From: Cyprinodon diabolis
Taxonomy: Eukaryota > Chordata > Actinopteri > Cyprinodontiformes > Cyprinodontidae
Direction: 5' to 3'
DNA length: 64,000 nt
Assembly (NCBI GenBank): GCA_030533445.1
Contig: CM060081.1
Location: forward strand, 14,019,655 to 14,083,654
The notes below the pieces were generated by a model. The model had not been told where the DNA came from. It did no database searches and was given only the letters and a program-made list of their open reading frames with translations. Numbering within the stretch: the stretch's first letter is position 1; each line of letters opens with the position of its first letter. The translations under genes were made by a program, and so were the position numbers. Positions 42,873 through 54,080 of the stretch are shown here, piece by piece.

Positions 42873-45006
42873 AGTACCGTATAATCAGCCATTTACTCCT
42901 AAAATATCTTGAGCTATATATCTGGTTCAACAAACTGTTGAAGCAGGAGGGTAGAATATGAATGCATACCGATACTTTTCACATGTTTTTTTATTTTCTA
43001 GTTGAAAAATTTATTGTTTTCCCTTCACATCAAGCTACTTAATGTAATGCGAAGACTTTTGTTAAGTTCTGTATAATTGGCTCCTTAGCCGCATAATAAT
43101 GGTTAGGGTCCCTGACAATTTAAAATGGCTGAGGATAAGGGAACTCCTAACAGACTAAGGAGAGAATAAAACAGAAATGAAGACATGAGTTGAATAGATT
43201 TGTGCAGGGGAAAAAGGGAGGGGAGGTCTGAAAGACAGCGATGAATCATTTCCACATCCTCTGTGCACTGAATAAATAGCAGGCCATTTCCACATCATAA
43301 ATATCCTCCCCGCCTAATGTGCTAAGCTCCAAGGTGGGCTCAGACTGCGTTACCCTGGAAGTTTTTTTAAGCTGGGGATGGTGCTGGCTACAGGGACTGA
43401 TCTCTTTGCTAAACCCTTAGGAGGAGGGGGTAGAAGAGAGTGCAAAGGGTGGCTAGGTCCCTAAAGCAGGTACCGTATCTGCCATGGTCCCAGCGGGGCG
43501 GATGTGCTCCAGGTGTCACAATGGACAAAAAGCCACATAAATCATTTTCAGATTGATGACTCTCCCCTTCATTTGCTCAGCTTGGATGAGCACTTATGTG
43601 AGAGGGAAGAAAGGCAGTCAACGACAGGTGCACACACTCGAATTTTTGCAGGTATACTGCAGTACGCGCCTGCAGATACTGACCGTCAAACTGTAAAGCA
43701 AAAATAGAAGTGTGCTGTTATGGCTGTGCATTTCCTATCCTTTAATCCATTTTGAATGGAGGCCTCTTGTGCCGGGCAAGTTTGTGACATTGCACACCAA
43801 TTTGTCCTGGCATGTAAAGCATTGTGCTCATTTTTCTGGATGTCAGGTATTGTCCCCTCTGATGAATCCTCTGGCCTGAAGCCTGGATGGACTGGCTACT
43901 AAGGTGGATTCACGAAGGTGATTGATGATTAGAAGTGTAGACTTCCACGCTGATTTCCCCCCAAACAGTGTACTTGACAGCCCCAGTCACCACACTTGTT
44001 TCAATCCACAGTGTCTGGGTTAGTCTTACTGCCTAATCTGCCTGAGATCAAGCAGTGTATTACATGGAGGAAACTAGGGGGACTAATTCCAGATTTTGAG
44101 GATAAAAGTTATTTAGGTTTACTTGTATGTATTCACATGCAAATCAAGTCCTATAAATACATTTTAAAAGAATCCCTTATTTGGATCTTAGGTCCTACTA
44201 AAGCACTCTGGACCAGCAGTTTCAATCTCTCATTAGAATGTATCTATGTTCATAAATTATTTAATGCAAACCTTTATAACATTTTTAGATATAGTTGGGA
44301 TAGATGACACTAGCTTTCATGTAATTAGGCCCAATTCTTATTGTGGCTCCTGAAAATGAAGGTTTTACTTCAAATCAGGTGTCTCAGTGTGGTCTTATCC
44401 CTTTTCAAACAACTGAGGCAACCAGGCAAAAAGTTACCTTATCTCTCTCTCTTTTGCCTTATCTCTCCTCAAAAGTATCGGTTAAACATAGCTGTGACTG
44501 TGATTCGACTGACAGACATCTACATTATCCACTCTACAGACTGTCTCCCTGAGAAAAAGGTTTTGGGAAAATTAGTAGCAATTTTAAAAATGCCAAATGT
44601 ATCATATTTGACACATACGGTTTCTGAAATGTTTTGCATCTGACACCTTTTGCATAATTTAATGGTAAAAACTTGGCTCAAAATCCTATTGTACACAATC
44701 AGATATACCTGATAACAGAGGGCAGAAGACTACACAAAAAAATAATCTTGACTTATCGCATAGTAATAAATTATTAATATCAAAAATTTATTTCTGTTTT
44801 TTTCTTTTTACATATTTTGTTAAAAGGCCAAATAAGGACTTCAAACCAAAAAAAAGTAATTTTCTGTTTTGTTTTATTTTTGGATCGGGCTTTAAAGGGT
44901 TAAAAAAGGTCCATTAAAAAAGTACAGATACCTAAGAATGCCTAAACAACCAAAAATAAAAGGTAAATCATGTTGGTGTACATCTATTGATGATGCAAGG
45001 AATATA
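42873..45006. other. Intergenic DNA; possible conserved patch
   Basis: The stretch 43230-43400 (CATTTCCACATCATAAATATCC, GGTGGGCTCAGACTGCG) is balanced and non-repetitive. A 103-codon frame at 43996-44307 has no recognised domain. No gene is called. Confidence 0.4.
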
Positions 45007-45153
45007 AACATGCCCTGCGATGGACTGGCAACCTGTCCAGGGTTGACACCGCCTCTCGCCATTGACAGCTGGAGATAGGCACTGCACTAGCAGCCCTCGC
45101 AACCCCAATTGGGACAAGCGTGTCAGATAATGGATGTATGGATGGAATATAAA
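45007..45153 (+). repeat. RTE/SINE tail fragment
   Basis: ATGCCCTGCGATGGACTGGCAACCTGTCCAGGGT through ATAATGGATGTATGGATGG repeats the 3' part of the copy at 18360-18675 (CCCTGCGCTGGACTGGCAAC ... GATGGATGG). Confidence 0.72.
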
Positions 45154-47672
45154 CATAATGCACGTCTCTTAGTTCTCTCTTTCTGTTAGTGTTTATTTCT
45201 GTCATTTTTTGCATTAATTCAGAAAAAAAATCATTGGAGACACATGAACAGTTTTATGTGAAAAGGTTTTAATAAAGATGGGACAATCTAGTTTGAGTTA
45301 AGAAGATCAAGGCTTTCCCTTTTATTCTCTGCCATTCAGTACTTGGTGTAGGTCTGCTCTTTTTTATCATTGAGGACATTTTTTCTGACTGTTTCGCTTC
45401 AAAATATTTGCAAACGATGTCTAACAGCAAATAGCTATGGTAAAATCATAACAATTCAGTTTAAGGAAGTAAGTTTCTGTGATGCACAGGTTTTCTTCCA
45501 GAAGTATATAAGAGGATACATGGGAGGTTTCGATTCACACCCTGGCTGAGCTGGGCTGAAGTTTGAAAAAACAAAGCGTTTAAGAGAATGCAAAGAAAGC
45601 AGGATGTAGTCTTCCACTTAAAATGATGTTGAGGTGGAGTTTAAGCAATGACTTCCAACTATGCAGGTGGGGCAAATGTTGATACCTAGTTGAAGCCCCC
45701 ACCTTTAGCTCTTTGGATGAATGCTCTCCTTGGAACGCCCAGACAGATGGCATGCCTTCTCCTCAATTAGCACCTTGCCCATAACCCCCAGTTTCCCATT
45801 CTTTCCCTCAGTATGGGCATAAAATTTAAAGCCGTCTAAATGGCATCATTGTTCTTCTCTGCAGGCCACGGCACTGCTGAGGCAGCACAAAGCTGATCAC
45901 CGTGGCAACTCAGGGCTGCAGCGTTTAGCGAATGTTTAGTAGAGGTGAATGCCAAACTCAGCGAGTGATGGGGAGGTAACTATGGAGCTAGAGAGTCCTA
46001 CCGCGACACACACGAGTCATCAGATTTACTCGGCCACACTTCTCTGTGCCAGTCTGGACCGTATGTCTGTTCCACTGAAACATCCCTCGTTTCTCCTCAG
46101 CTCTTCCCTCATCTCAAGCTGTGGTCTATCACTCTCTGTCCCCTGGCATCTGACTATGTGCACAAAGTTGCACTTGGCAATTACCTGTTACCCACCAAGG
46201 AGCTGGGCTACACCTTTGGGTTGGTTTGATGAGATGTGATTGGCTGCACCAACCCTCACTGAGGGATAGATTTTGGGGCATCTGTTACTGAGGTGCTAAC
46301 AGATAATGGGAAGCCGGGTCTTATTATCAGGTTTTCCCTTTATTCAAAAATTCAGCTCCTTCACTTGAAGGATTTTCTTTATTCTCAGGAGAACTCAAAG
46401 GTCATGGCGCAGCAGCTCTGAGTAATTAGCATCCAAATAGTTAGTAATTAGCATTAGGAAATGACAGAGGTGGGGGTTGGGTGTATGTACTGTGGTGGAA
46501 ACTTTATCAAAGATAAGCTAAAAACTGTTAATGAAAGCTCTGTGTTTAAACCTTGAAGCTTTCTCTCTCCAGTTAATTTGCTGGAAAGAGATAATTCGGG
46601 ACAAACTCTTTAAATAACACTTTGTAATGTATATGTATTAAATAACCATGAGATGACAACAGATTTAGATAGAAATTATAATCTTACTTAGTCCAGAGAA
46701 GTTGCTTTGAGTTACAGAAGGCAGAGCTCACCAATCAGACCATCGGGCGTGATTAATATGCATAACCGTTGGGGTTTTTGTGCCAACTTAGAGAAGTAGC
46801 TATATTAAGCAACAGTCCAGACCCATTTAGGTTCTTTAAAAAAAAAAAAGGCTACGAATCTAGCATTTTTCTGCACAGCTCCCCTCGCTGAAAATAGTTT
46901 GGTGCTTCTCCAGTGGCACTGTGGAACAAACGGAGAAAGAAACTCTTTCAGTTTCCCTTATTGCAAATAAGTCAAACATTTGCAAAGGTGCGATATGCTC
47001 TTTTAGAAAACAAGACATAAATATGTTTATAATCCTGAATATGCATTTAATCCACACATCATAATGATTTATTCAACTCCCTCTTTTTTTAAACATTTCC
47101 TGTTTATCAATTTGCACCGATAATATGATGCTAGATTATATCCTTTTTCAGCTTTCTCTGATTACTATACACAGCAAAGAAAAGTCAGACTAAGCAGACA
47201 TACATAAATCTAGCTAAAAAAAAATTATATTGATCATGTTTTGAGTCAGATATTCCAGCAAAGAAGGGAAATGATAGATTAGTTAATTTGGAACAATTTG
47301 AATGAGCAAAATCATCTGCTATCATCTGCATTCTTATTAAAACAATGTCCTCAAAATGAATGAGATGTATATCAATAACAGATTCTCTGCTTGTATTGTA
47401 TGTCTGAGATGTGTATGTATGTCTGATTAGTATGAGTTTTTAGCTAGATATGATTGTAAAAAAATCATTACATTGAACTTTTTCAATGTTTTTGTGCAAA
47501 ATATTAAGAAATGTTGTAATAAAGTTTATTGGTAGTTATAAACTACTGTATGTTGGGAGTTTTAAATCCTGTTTTTGTAAACCAAACATTGATATTCTAT
47601 TGTTTTACAATGAACCACCAGCCAACAGCCACTTTCCTTCCTGACATAAATAACAGGAACTGATATATTTTT
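45154..47672. other. Intergenic DNA, no gene seen
   Basis: The stretch 45740-45940 (CCTCAATTAGCACCTTGCCC, GGCATAAAATTTAAAGCCGTC) is balanced and may be regulatory. A 96-codon frame at 45949-46239 has no recognisable domain or splice context. Confidence 0.4.
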
Positions 47673-47676
47673 TTAA

Positions 47677-48174
47677 AGCTACAGCGTGTAATTTTCAGCG
47701 ACATCTAGCGTCCAGACTGCAGACCGCAGCAACATGAACTTCTCCCCCCCTCCGCTTCTCCCCCCCAACAGTATGGCGAGCGTTACGGGACAAAATGTCT
47801 TCCACGACGTCCGCATCACCTACCTTCTCAAGTGATGAGGTTTGTTTACATAGATAATTTTACAGATAGTATTTCATTAGTCTGTGTGTTCAGTACCGTC
47901 TCAGTTCATCTCTCTCAACTTGCCGTAGTTACTTTCGAGCGTAATGGGCGATCTCGCAATCGCTAGTTTGTTGGCTCTGCGCTGCCGTAGCGCAAAGATG
48001 TCTGCCTCCATGGCTGCGAGACCCGCTCCTATGTAATTATAAATAACGAATTCTAAGGCAACGCAAATATTAAGGTTAAGAGGCTGAGCTCATAGATGAT
48101 GATAAATAACATAGTTATGTATAATATATTACATTTCTGACTGTATATCCCTGTAATTATTACACACTGTAGCT
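47677..48174. mobile_element. TTAA-flanked MITE
   Basis: Ends AGCTACAGCGTGTAAT and ATTACACACTGTAGCT are inverted with one mismatch. Both are flanked by TTAA (47673-47676 and 48175-48178). TTAA duplication is the hallmark of piggyBac-type transposition, although piggyBac ends usually begin CCC, so a 3-bp (TAA/TTA) Harbinger reading is also possible. The 498-bp interior is GC-rich around 47700-47800 with ACATCTAGCGTCCAG. Non-coding. Confidence 0.75.
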
Positions 48175-48439
48175 TTAAGTTGCGTAAGAAGCTAGAAGAC
48201 ATTTTACTCTACAGCCATTTCAAAGTAAATGTATGTAATCAGTCGTGTTTCTTGCACATATTATTTCACTTAACAGATCATCCCCTCATTGTTACAAGTC
48301 CCAAGTGTCAACTTTCACAGAAAGTCACAGCAAAATATGCATTTTCCACAGCATTGTACGTTAAAATAACTATTTATGTATTAAAGAAAATATACATATA
48401 GTAGGTACACATAATAATTGCTTTGAAACATTGCAGTTT

Positions 48440-48591
48440 ATTCAGAAGGTACTTTTACTTTAAGTATTTTTAAGAGCAAATACTTTTATGTAAATACAAA
48501 TGTCAATGTGTTACTTTTACTAGATTATCTATTTGCTTCTTTATTTGTACTTGTACTTAAGTACCATTTCTAAGTACTTTTTCCACCACTG
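48440..48591. mobile_element. hAT-type element, right end only
   Basis: Repeated TACTTTTACT/AAGTACTT words ending CTTTTTCCACCACTG, the same terminus as the element at 34894-36212. No matching left end is found upstream; the copy is truncated near 48440. Confidence 0.6.
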
Positions 48592-49798
48592 CGTATCACC
48601 TTGGTCTCTTTGCTGTCTTTAGCTTCCTGAAAACCAACAGCTCTTTAACTAGAGGTGACAGTAACATTTTGGAGAGGTCTAAGCCAGTGGCCCGGCTTTA
48701 ATCTCACTGAGAATAGGTTCATTAGACGGTCAGGAAGTTGTGCTACATAGATCTTGAGAAATCAGCAGAAAGATTTGCTGAAGTTTTCCTGTAACTTAAA
48801 ACAAATCATCAAATCCTTTTTTTTTTGTTTGTTTTTTATTTGAACTCAAAACTAGAAGAAAGAGACATAACGTGATGGAACCATTAATGCTGGTTTGCCA
48901 TTTCCTAGTGTCCTACCATCAGAGCCCAATTAAATATTCTATTACATTACTCTCCAATTTCTGGCCCCTATCAGCCATCTGGACCCTTGGGCCTTGCTAG
49001 CAAAGTCAGTTCAGGAAATGTTTCCTCTGCATCTGTCTGTGGTAATGGTGAGGACATATTGGAAATCAAAACAGGAACACGAGGAGAGTGCAGAAAGCAG
49101 GTCCCTTTGGCTCTGGAAAGGCTCCTCTTTGGCCAGGAACAACCAATCCATTTAAGCAGGCAGAGAGGAGAGGTCAGGTGGTACCATGCAGCCACACAGC
49201 TCACTACACATATGTGCTAAATATGTACAAGAGCAGAGTGTGGCAATACCGAATATAGAGCATGATGTGTCTTCAGGATGTTTGAAACAATGATTTCATG
49301 GATTGCTTTCTATGTCTGGTCAGAAGCTTTAGAAATATTTAATGTATCACGGTTTAAAATAACACATATCTCCATAGTCGCCCAATAAGAAGTATGCATG
49401 AAACAGTTATGTGTATAACACTAAAAGGAAAGTGGTTCTACAAATTAAATGAGTTAATTACCTTAATTGGTAAATAATGTTAGTTTAAGTTTCCAATTGA
49501 AGTATTATAAATACATTTAGTTGATTAAAATTAAATTACTTGGCACCCTAGGCATCATGGTTGTCCCTACCCGAAATGTCCCAGAGCACGGTCCGAACCA
49601 TCAGCTCATTTGCGCATGCAGAACCAGATATATATACAAGTGTCTATATATAATGTAATTATAGGACTAAAACTATTTATTTCTACCCTTACCTCACTAA
49701 ACAACAGGTTTGGTTCTTTTTTCACAGCTGTTGCTTAAAAATGTTGATCAACTCCCTGACAGGAGAGAAAGAGCTGGAGCTGTCGTCCAAAGAGAAGC

Positions 49799-49800
<2 letters not shown>
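48592..49800. other. Intergenic DNA
   Basis: No named repeat. Immediately before the TA run, 49729-49800 follows a good pyrimidine tract and CAG and reads LLLKNVDQLPDRRERAGAV in one frame. There is no donor site, so it is not called an exon. Confidence 0.4.

Positions 49801-49841
<41 letters not shown>
49801..49841. repeat. (AT)n microsatellite, left of the RLE-LINE fragment
   Basis: An uninterrupted AT run of about 20 units that abuts the truncated 5' end of the LINE fragment. Confidence 0.95.
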
Positions 49842-49843
<2 letters not shown>

Positions 49844-50223
49844 TGATGGCTAACCAACCAGACATCGTGTTGATCAACAAACAGCAGAAGAAGGCAGTAG
49901 TGATAGATGTGGCAATCCCAAGCGACAGCAACATCAAGAAGAAAGAACACGAGAAGCTTGAGAAATACCAAGGGCTGAAAGAGGAGCTAGAAAAGATGTG
50001 GAAAGTAAGAGCAGCAGTGGTGCCAGTGGTAATTGGAGCATTGGGGGCTGTGACCCCCAAACTGGGAGAGTGGCTACAGCAGATCCCAGGTAAAACATCA
50101 GAGGTCTCTGTCCAGAAGAACGCAGTCCTAGGAACAGCTAAGATACTGCGCAGAACCCTCAAACTCCCAGGCCTCTGGTAGAGGACCCGAGCTTGAGGAT
50201 GACACATACAACAGTTTTTTTTA

Positions 50224-50224
<1 letters not shown>
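49842..50224 (+). mobile_element. RLE-type LINE (R2/R4-like), 5'-truncated, inside a TA microsatellite
   Basis: About 380 bp holding the last ~113 codons of a LINE protein plus a very short 3' UTR ending CACATACAACAG, bounded on both sides by TA repeats. The protein end belongs to the group of non-LTR elements with a restriction-like (PD-D/E-XK) endonuclease near the C-terminus. Members of the R4/Dong group are known to insert into simple repeats. The layout fits insertion into a pre-existing TA array with 5' truncation. Confidence 0.72.
49843..50181 (+). pseudogene. C-terminal end of an RLE-type LINE protein
   Basis: 113 codons beginning GTG-ATG-GCT. Residues 4-8 (NQPDI) and the following KKAVVIDVAIPSD hold the PD...(10-15)...D-V spacing of the restriction-like endonuclease active site of R2/R4-type LINEs. 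Then come a charged helix (KKKEHEKLEKYQGLKEELEKMWKV) and a hydrophobic stretch (VVPVVIGALGAVTPKLGEWL). The end is ILRRTLKLPGLW followed by a stop, which is the genuine C-terminus of this protein group. All upstream RT and zinc-finger parts are absent. The remaining frame is intact, so the insertion is not very old. Confidence 0.75.

Positions 50225-50302
<78 letters not shown>
50225..50302. repeat. (TA)n microsatellite, right of the RLE-LINE fragment
   Basis: A TA run of about 38 units, interrupted once by TAC near 50280, directly after a T-rich junction at the LINE 3' end. Confidence 0.95.
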
Positions 50303-51333
50303 TGCACCACATGATGACATCCAGTTATAAATTCCAGAATGTCTTCTGAGCTATTTTATTAAAAAGTAAACTATTTCATATCTAAGGGGGCCATGCAGCT
50401 GGAGATGGACGGTCACAAACAGATGTTCTATCATGAGATTATCCTTAAATCCAGCAAGATTTTAAAAAGTAGTCGAAGTAGTAGAAATTGATGTTCAAAA
50501 TTACTGGTTTGTTAGTGCTACAAAGTTTACTACATTTTTTGAACCCTCTTAGAGATAGTCAGAAGTTTTGAACCTTATATGAGTGATAAAGGCCCTCAGG
50601 AAACTGACGGCGGGAACAGGCTAAAGACAAAAACAATATCTACAAGTAACAAATATTATCCAGACCAGTGATTATACCATTGCACCCTTTACAGCTCACA
50701 TTTCAAATGTCAAAGCAAGCTTATCAGCTCTAGTATCCTCCTTATAGTGTCTGTTATCTCCAAACCAACTAGCATCCTTTAAGGGAAGTATGTTAACTTC
50801 ATAATTAGAAGCATACAAGCTCAGCTTGTTTCTCATAGCAGCAGATGAAACCTGCCATGACCTTTATGTATTAAAATACCTCCCATTTAAGGCAATAATA
50901 TCATTGGTTGGTTCCTCTGCCCTTCCTCACTGAAACTTGCAGAGTTAATACTATTGAAACGCCCACTGATGATTTTAAAAAGGGGCTGTCAGTCACAAAG
51001 CTGACAGTCTACCATTACAACTGAGCCGAATAAGTCCTGGTTTGATGCTATTAGCTGCTGTTAAATTACCCTTCCAATACTAACATGTTTCAAGAGGTTT
51101 TGTTTGTTGAGATTTAATTCTTTGGAAAATATCTTGATAAATTTAATTCAGATTTGAGTATGAGATTTTGTTTTTGATCGTGACTAGGTCCAAAACATTA
51201 TATCAGAATTAAATACATTCTAAGAGTGTGCATGCACGTCCCTCTTTGCTCATCAATTACTTGAAGTCACACAAAACTTCCACTGAACAGGTAGGTCTAC
51301 ATAACATTATCTGCAAAAATCTATGCCATAAAG
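50303..51333. other. Intergenic DNA, nothing recognised
   Basis: AT-rich; no open frame with domain evidence. Confidence 0.5.
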
Positions 51334-51808
51334 CGGAGGTCTTCAACTGGGGGTCTTCGACCCCTAGGGGGTCCACAGAGGTACTGCATGGTGGTCGCAA
51401 AAGATTTGGTTGATTAGACTTTTTTATATTTCCCCCCTGCAATTTTTAATTGAAATGTCTTTAAATCCACATTAACATGAATTTAGCACACTGTAGTAAA
51501 CAGATAAATGGAGGCAGAAGATGTCTTTCAGTCATCAATGCACACATTCAGCGACACACGGGAGCTCTTTCAAGCTGGGCATTGTTTCATTCACGACACC
51601 TGTCCCATCAACCAGGAATCATAATCAGAAATGCTTCAATAATCCCAGGGCCAAATTACTTTCATTACATTACTCCATCTGTAATAGAGTGACTATAGGA
51701 TCAGTTTGATATAACACGATTTCATTCAATATATATAATTAGGGGGTCCCTGCTCCATCTCGCCATTAGTTTTGGGGTCCTTGGGCTGGAAAACGTTGAA
51801 GAACCCTG
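51334..51808. mobile_element. hAT-type MITE
   Basis: Begins CGGAGGTCTTCAACTGGGGG and ends AAAACGTTGAAGAACCCTG. The ends are imperfect inverted repeats of the hAT form CAG.G.TCTTCAAC. The flanking octamers CCATAAAG (51326-51333) and ATATAAAG (51809-51816) match at 6 of 8 bases. Both halves carry GGGGTCC-type subterminal words. 475 bp, non-coding. Confidence 0.7.
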
Positions 51809-51816
51809 ATATAAAG

Positions 51817-53904
51817 CATCTTAGCATCAGTAAGTAACTGTGGTTCTTATTTATGTAAAGCCAATTGGATTGTCCTATTCATTTCTGTATGGATTTTTTT
51901 TAATTACTCAGATGCTGCAAAAAACAAACAAAACACTTTTCATTTTGTCTTTATTATAAAATTCTCACTTTAACATTGTTATCACGCTGAATCTCAAACA
52001 CCATAGCTGTTAAAATCTGTTTTCCTTCATAAAACATGAACAATACCAGTTATCTCATTCTGCATAAATAAAGTGTTTGCTGCTTCCAGATTCTTTGTTG
52101 GGATGTCGGTGGGTAACAGAGGAAAAGGGCCTTTTCACCGACCTGCATCTGACTCCACTACTATAAAATCCGCCCCTCTAGTCTGCCCCTTCTGCACTAT
52201 GTTGGCCATCCTTGTTGCCACCAAGCAGCTGGTGATCCCCTGACCTACAGCAACCTCTTTATGAATTATACATCTGTGGGCCCACCTGGAAAAATGCATT
52301 TCTTTACCTGAATGTCTGCAAATATCTCCAGAAAAGAAAAAAAAAAAAATCAAGAGAATTTATTTCAAAAACTGTGGCTGGCTGCATCAGAACTATGTGA
52401 AACTTGTAGGTTTTCTCTGCCATGCAACATGCTCTAACAACATGACCCTAACTGCAGTCAGCACATCCTGGCAGCCCAGCAGGGGCCTCGGGTTGATCTC
52501 TGTGTGGTGTGACAGGACAGCAGGGGCCCCTAGGTGGGGGGTCACAGGGACAACAAAGGTTCACTAAGGATGGGACACAGTGAAGGTGTGTGTGTGTGTG
52601 TGCCATGCCCTAGAGTGGTGTGTAGTTATTAGTGTGAGACCTCATATGTAGCTGCTGTGTCGCTGTAACAGAGGCCTGAAGAGCGAGCCAAGGGCAGATG
52701 AGAGAACCTCTCCTCTAAAGGCTAAAAGTGCTCCTTGGATTGTGTGTGTGTGTGTGCGTGTGTGTGTGGGGGGGGCATAGCACATTCCTCTGTATCTGTG
52801 TGTACGTGTGACTCACCTATGACCAGCTCTACTTGCTCGGAGGCAGCTCTTTGTCTTTATGTTGACAGGGTGAAGATGATCGAACGCTCTGCTCTTCCAG
52901 CTTTACGCCACTGAGACTCCAAGCTTTACGCAGAGAGCACCTTTTGTACTCAGAACTGGAGCCTCTCTCTGTTTCTGTACATCATCACTTATTTTATGAG
53001 GACTTACAGGAAATAGAAGGCAAAAAGAAGCTGACCTAAGGTGTGCCTGTACTTCTGTTCTCAACCAGATGGGTACTGTACTTTAAAAGTACATAAACTT
53101 ACAAATCTAAATTGAATACCCTTATCCTGACTGCCTTTTACTTTTTCATCTGTGAAACCTCAGTGGATTTTACTGAATTCATTCTATTTGATAGATTATC
53201 TCTAATTGTAATAATGACATAATTGTGAAAAGTGTTTCAAAATGGACCAAAATAAAAAAAAGGCTTTCACGTTTCTCTTCCATACAAGAAAATCCCCCTA
53301 GAAGTCCTCCTCATCAAATACACTTTTCTCTTTCTATCTCCCCTTTACTTTTAGTCGACCAATGCAGGACATGACTGTAAAGTATGAAAATCATTGTTTA
53401 TTTTTCAAGCTGTTGCTAAAAATAAGTCTTTGATTTGTGGTGTGCTATTGATTATAAGTTTGATTTTTATATATCAGGAATGAAATCTACTGCCATCAGA
53501 AATCTCCTAATGAATAAATACAGCCAAACTGTGTGTTGCTAAATCTTAGTTTAAATCCTGTTGGTAGTTTGAAGGCCTCCTGGGTTTTAAGGAAGACTTT
53601 ACTGAACAAAAACCCTCTTGAAAGCTGAGGAACACATTGGAAAAGGCAGGGGGAGGACGTGGAGACCATTAAAACAGGGTAAGTTGTATAACTTTGCCTG
53701 GGTGTCTTTATAAACCAAGCAAGGGTGAAAGGATCTGTTGGCATCAAAGCTGTCAGCTGCCCACAAAAATAAATCAATCTGGCCATTGAAAAATAAACCA
53801 ATAAGAAGTCTTGTTTGAATTTGGCCAAAAGAGACAAGACATGAATGGGGAAAAAAACAGTAATAAGTTGGGCAGAAATGTGAGATTTTCATTTAAAACT
53901 GGGC
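51817..53904. other. Intergenic DNA with TG microsatellites
   Basis: Short TG runs near 52586-52601 and 52741-52768. A 72-codon minus-strand frame at 52135-52353 has no recognisable domain. No gene. Confidence 0.45.
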
Positions 53905-54080
53905 AGAAAAGTAACAACATGCATCACCCTGAATTCACCATCCACAATAAAACACGGTGGTGGCAGTATCATGTTATGCCAGGTGTATCCTTAGCAGAGA
54001 CAGGATTTCTGCCAGAGTATTCTAAGCACTGCATCCTGCTGGGCTTAAACACCAGAGAATATTCTAAAGGGCAAATCAAT
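53905..54080 (+). mobile_element. Tc1-like transposase fragment
   Basis: CATCACCCTGAATTCACCATCC and AAACACGGTGGTGGCAGTAT correspond to the segment around the Tc1-family KHGGGSIM motif (third frame). The continuation to about 54080 is decayed. No terminal repeats. Confidence 0.6.

Noticed and set aside
43996..44307. 103-codon plus-strand frame
   Set aside because: No domain or repeat family recognised; chance frame likely.
49722..50312. 196-codon minus-strand open frame
   Set aside because: It is the antisense of the plus-strand LINE C-terminal ORF extended through TA repeats (Tyr-Ile runs).
52135..52353. Minus-strand frame with a polypyrimidine tract in front, considered as an exon
   Set aside because: The tract is a homopolymer run and no donor/acceptor pair or homologous family is recognisable.
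53496..53892. Overlapping minus-strand frames of about 113 and 97 codons
   Set aside because: Different frames of the same stretch, no domain, adjacent to a Tc1 scrap.
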